From Tabrizicola thermarum (lineage in GTDB: Bacteria; Pseudomonadota; Alphaproteobacteria; Rhodobacterales; Rhodobacteraceae), in assembly GCF_003574395.1 (NCBI RefSeq), contig NZ_KZ984538.1:206714-270713 (forward strand): 64,000 bases of DNA, read 5' to 3'. The notes beneath the pieces are model-generated. The model was given only the letters and a program-made list of their open reading frames with translations, was not told the DNA's origin and did not search any database. This document shows positions 63,841-64,000 of this stretch, in pieces (position 1 is the first letter of the stretch; the number at the start of each line of letters is the position of its first letter). Made by a program: the position numbers and the translations under genes.

Positions 63841-64000
63841 GCGAAGCGCCGCAGGGCCTTGGCGAAGGTTTCGGGGGCGACATTGCCGCCCGAGGCGACG
63901 GCGATGACGGTGTCGGGCAGGTCCGCGCCGAACAGGGCGGCGGCCAAGGCGACAGCGCCACCCGGTTCCAGCACGATCCGCAGGTGGGTAAAGGCCAGCG
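63837..64000 (-). CDS. PLP-dependent fold-type II enzyme, C-terminal fragment (runs off the window)
   Basis: The last 54 codons of a serine/threonine dehydratase-like enzyme. RIVLEPGGAVALAAALFG is the typical EPxGA segment, and TVIAVASGGNVAPETFAKAL is the C-terminal SGGN motif that contacts PLP phosphate. Homologues include threonine ammonia-lyase, serine racemase and hydroxyaspartate dehydratase. The rest, including the PLP lysine, lies beyond 64000. The stop overlaps the hydrolase start, so the pair is one operon. Confidence 0.85.
   Translation of the reverse strand, partial: LAFTHLRIVLEPGGAVALAAALFGADLPDTVIAVASGGNVAPETFAKALRRFA

Overview
The window looks like a chromosomal segment from an alphaproteobacterium of the Rhodobacteraceae/Paracoccaceae group (Rhodobacter, Tabrizicola, Gemmobacter or Paracoccus-like). 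The evidence is very high GC, an NDUFS4-type complex I accessory subunit, a DUF1127 protein, a Caulobacter/Rhodobacter-style tad (cpa) pilus locus, and a direct-repeat LexA box of the GAAC-N7-GAAC type. Almost all of it is ordinary, densely packed chromosome. I see no prophage, CRISPR array, integron or complete insertion sequence. The only mobile-like item is a REP-associated transposase (RAYT) framed by REP palindromes.

Layout. 0-9 kb: aldo/keto reductase end, SOS-boxed ImuA-like gene, YceI and cytochrome b561, metG, an FAD oxidoreductase, TrmO/TsaA, a small copper-handling group (DUF2946, a 49-aa membrane protein, PCuAC) and an M19 dipeptidase. 8.8-12.1 kb: divergent oxyR/katG. 12.1-15.4 kb: tRNA-Leu, a PAS-LuxR regulator divergent from scoAB, and a lytic transglycosylase. 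15.6-28.4 kb: the tad/cpa pilus locus, with two tandem Flp pilins, cpaB, cpaC secretin, an OmpA-type lipoprotein, cpaE, cpaF, tadB, tadC, two TPR lipoproteins, the prepilin peptidase and an uncharacterised AAA+ ATPase. 28.4-35.9 kb: folate and Mg2+ genes, guanine deaminase, 8-oxoguanine deaminase, RraB-like protein, hisN and an XRE regulator. 36-49.5 kb: quinone reductase, LysR/DUF1127, Bax-inhibitor-1 protein, VIT transporter, rpmG, rnpB, ampD, gatCA, UPF0173 hydrolase, a putative 2OG-Fe oxygenase beside gene debris, tRNA adenosine deaminase and rluB.

49.5-55.1 kb holds the most interesting uncharacterised neighbourhood: a 27-aa membrane microprotein coupled to an XpaC-like gene, then TelA, a DUF2927 lipoprotein, an SPFH-GYF protein and a double zinc-ribbon membrane protein, all co-directional, with a divergent four-helix membrane protein. 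In Firmicutes, XpaC/TelA pairs and SPFH/zinc-ribbon pairs belong to envelope-stress systems, so I infer an envelope-stress or membrane-remodelling module. 55-64 kb: small hypotheticals, RAYT/REP, uvrB, a methyltransferase, NDUFS4, tRNA-Arg, an enolase-superfamily enzyme, an alpha/beta hydrolase lacking its nucleophile serine, and the end of a PLP enzyme.

All calls come from reading the sequence and recalled family motifs. No database search was possible, and GC values quoted were counted by eye over the stated stretches.
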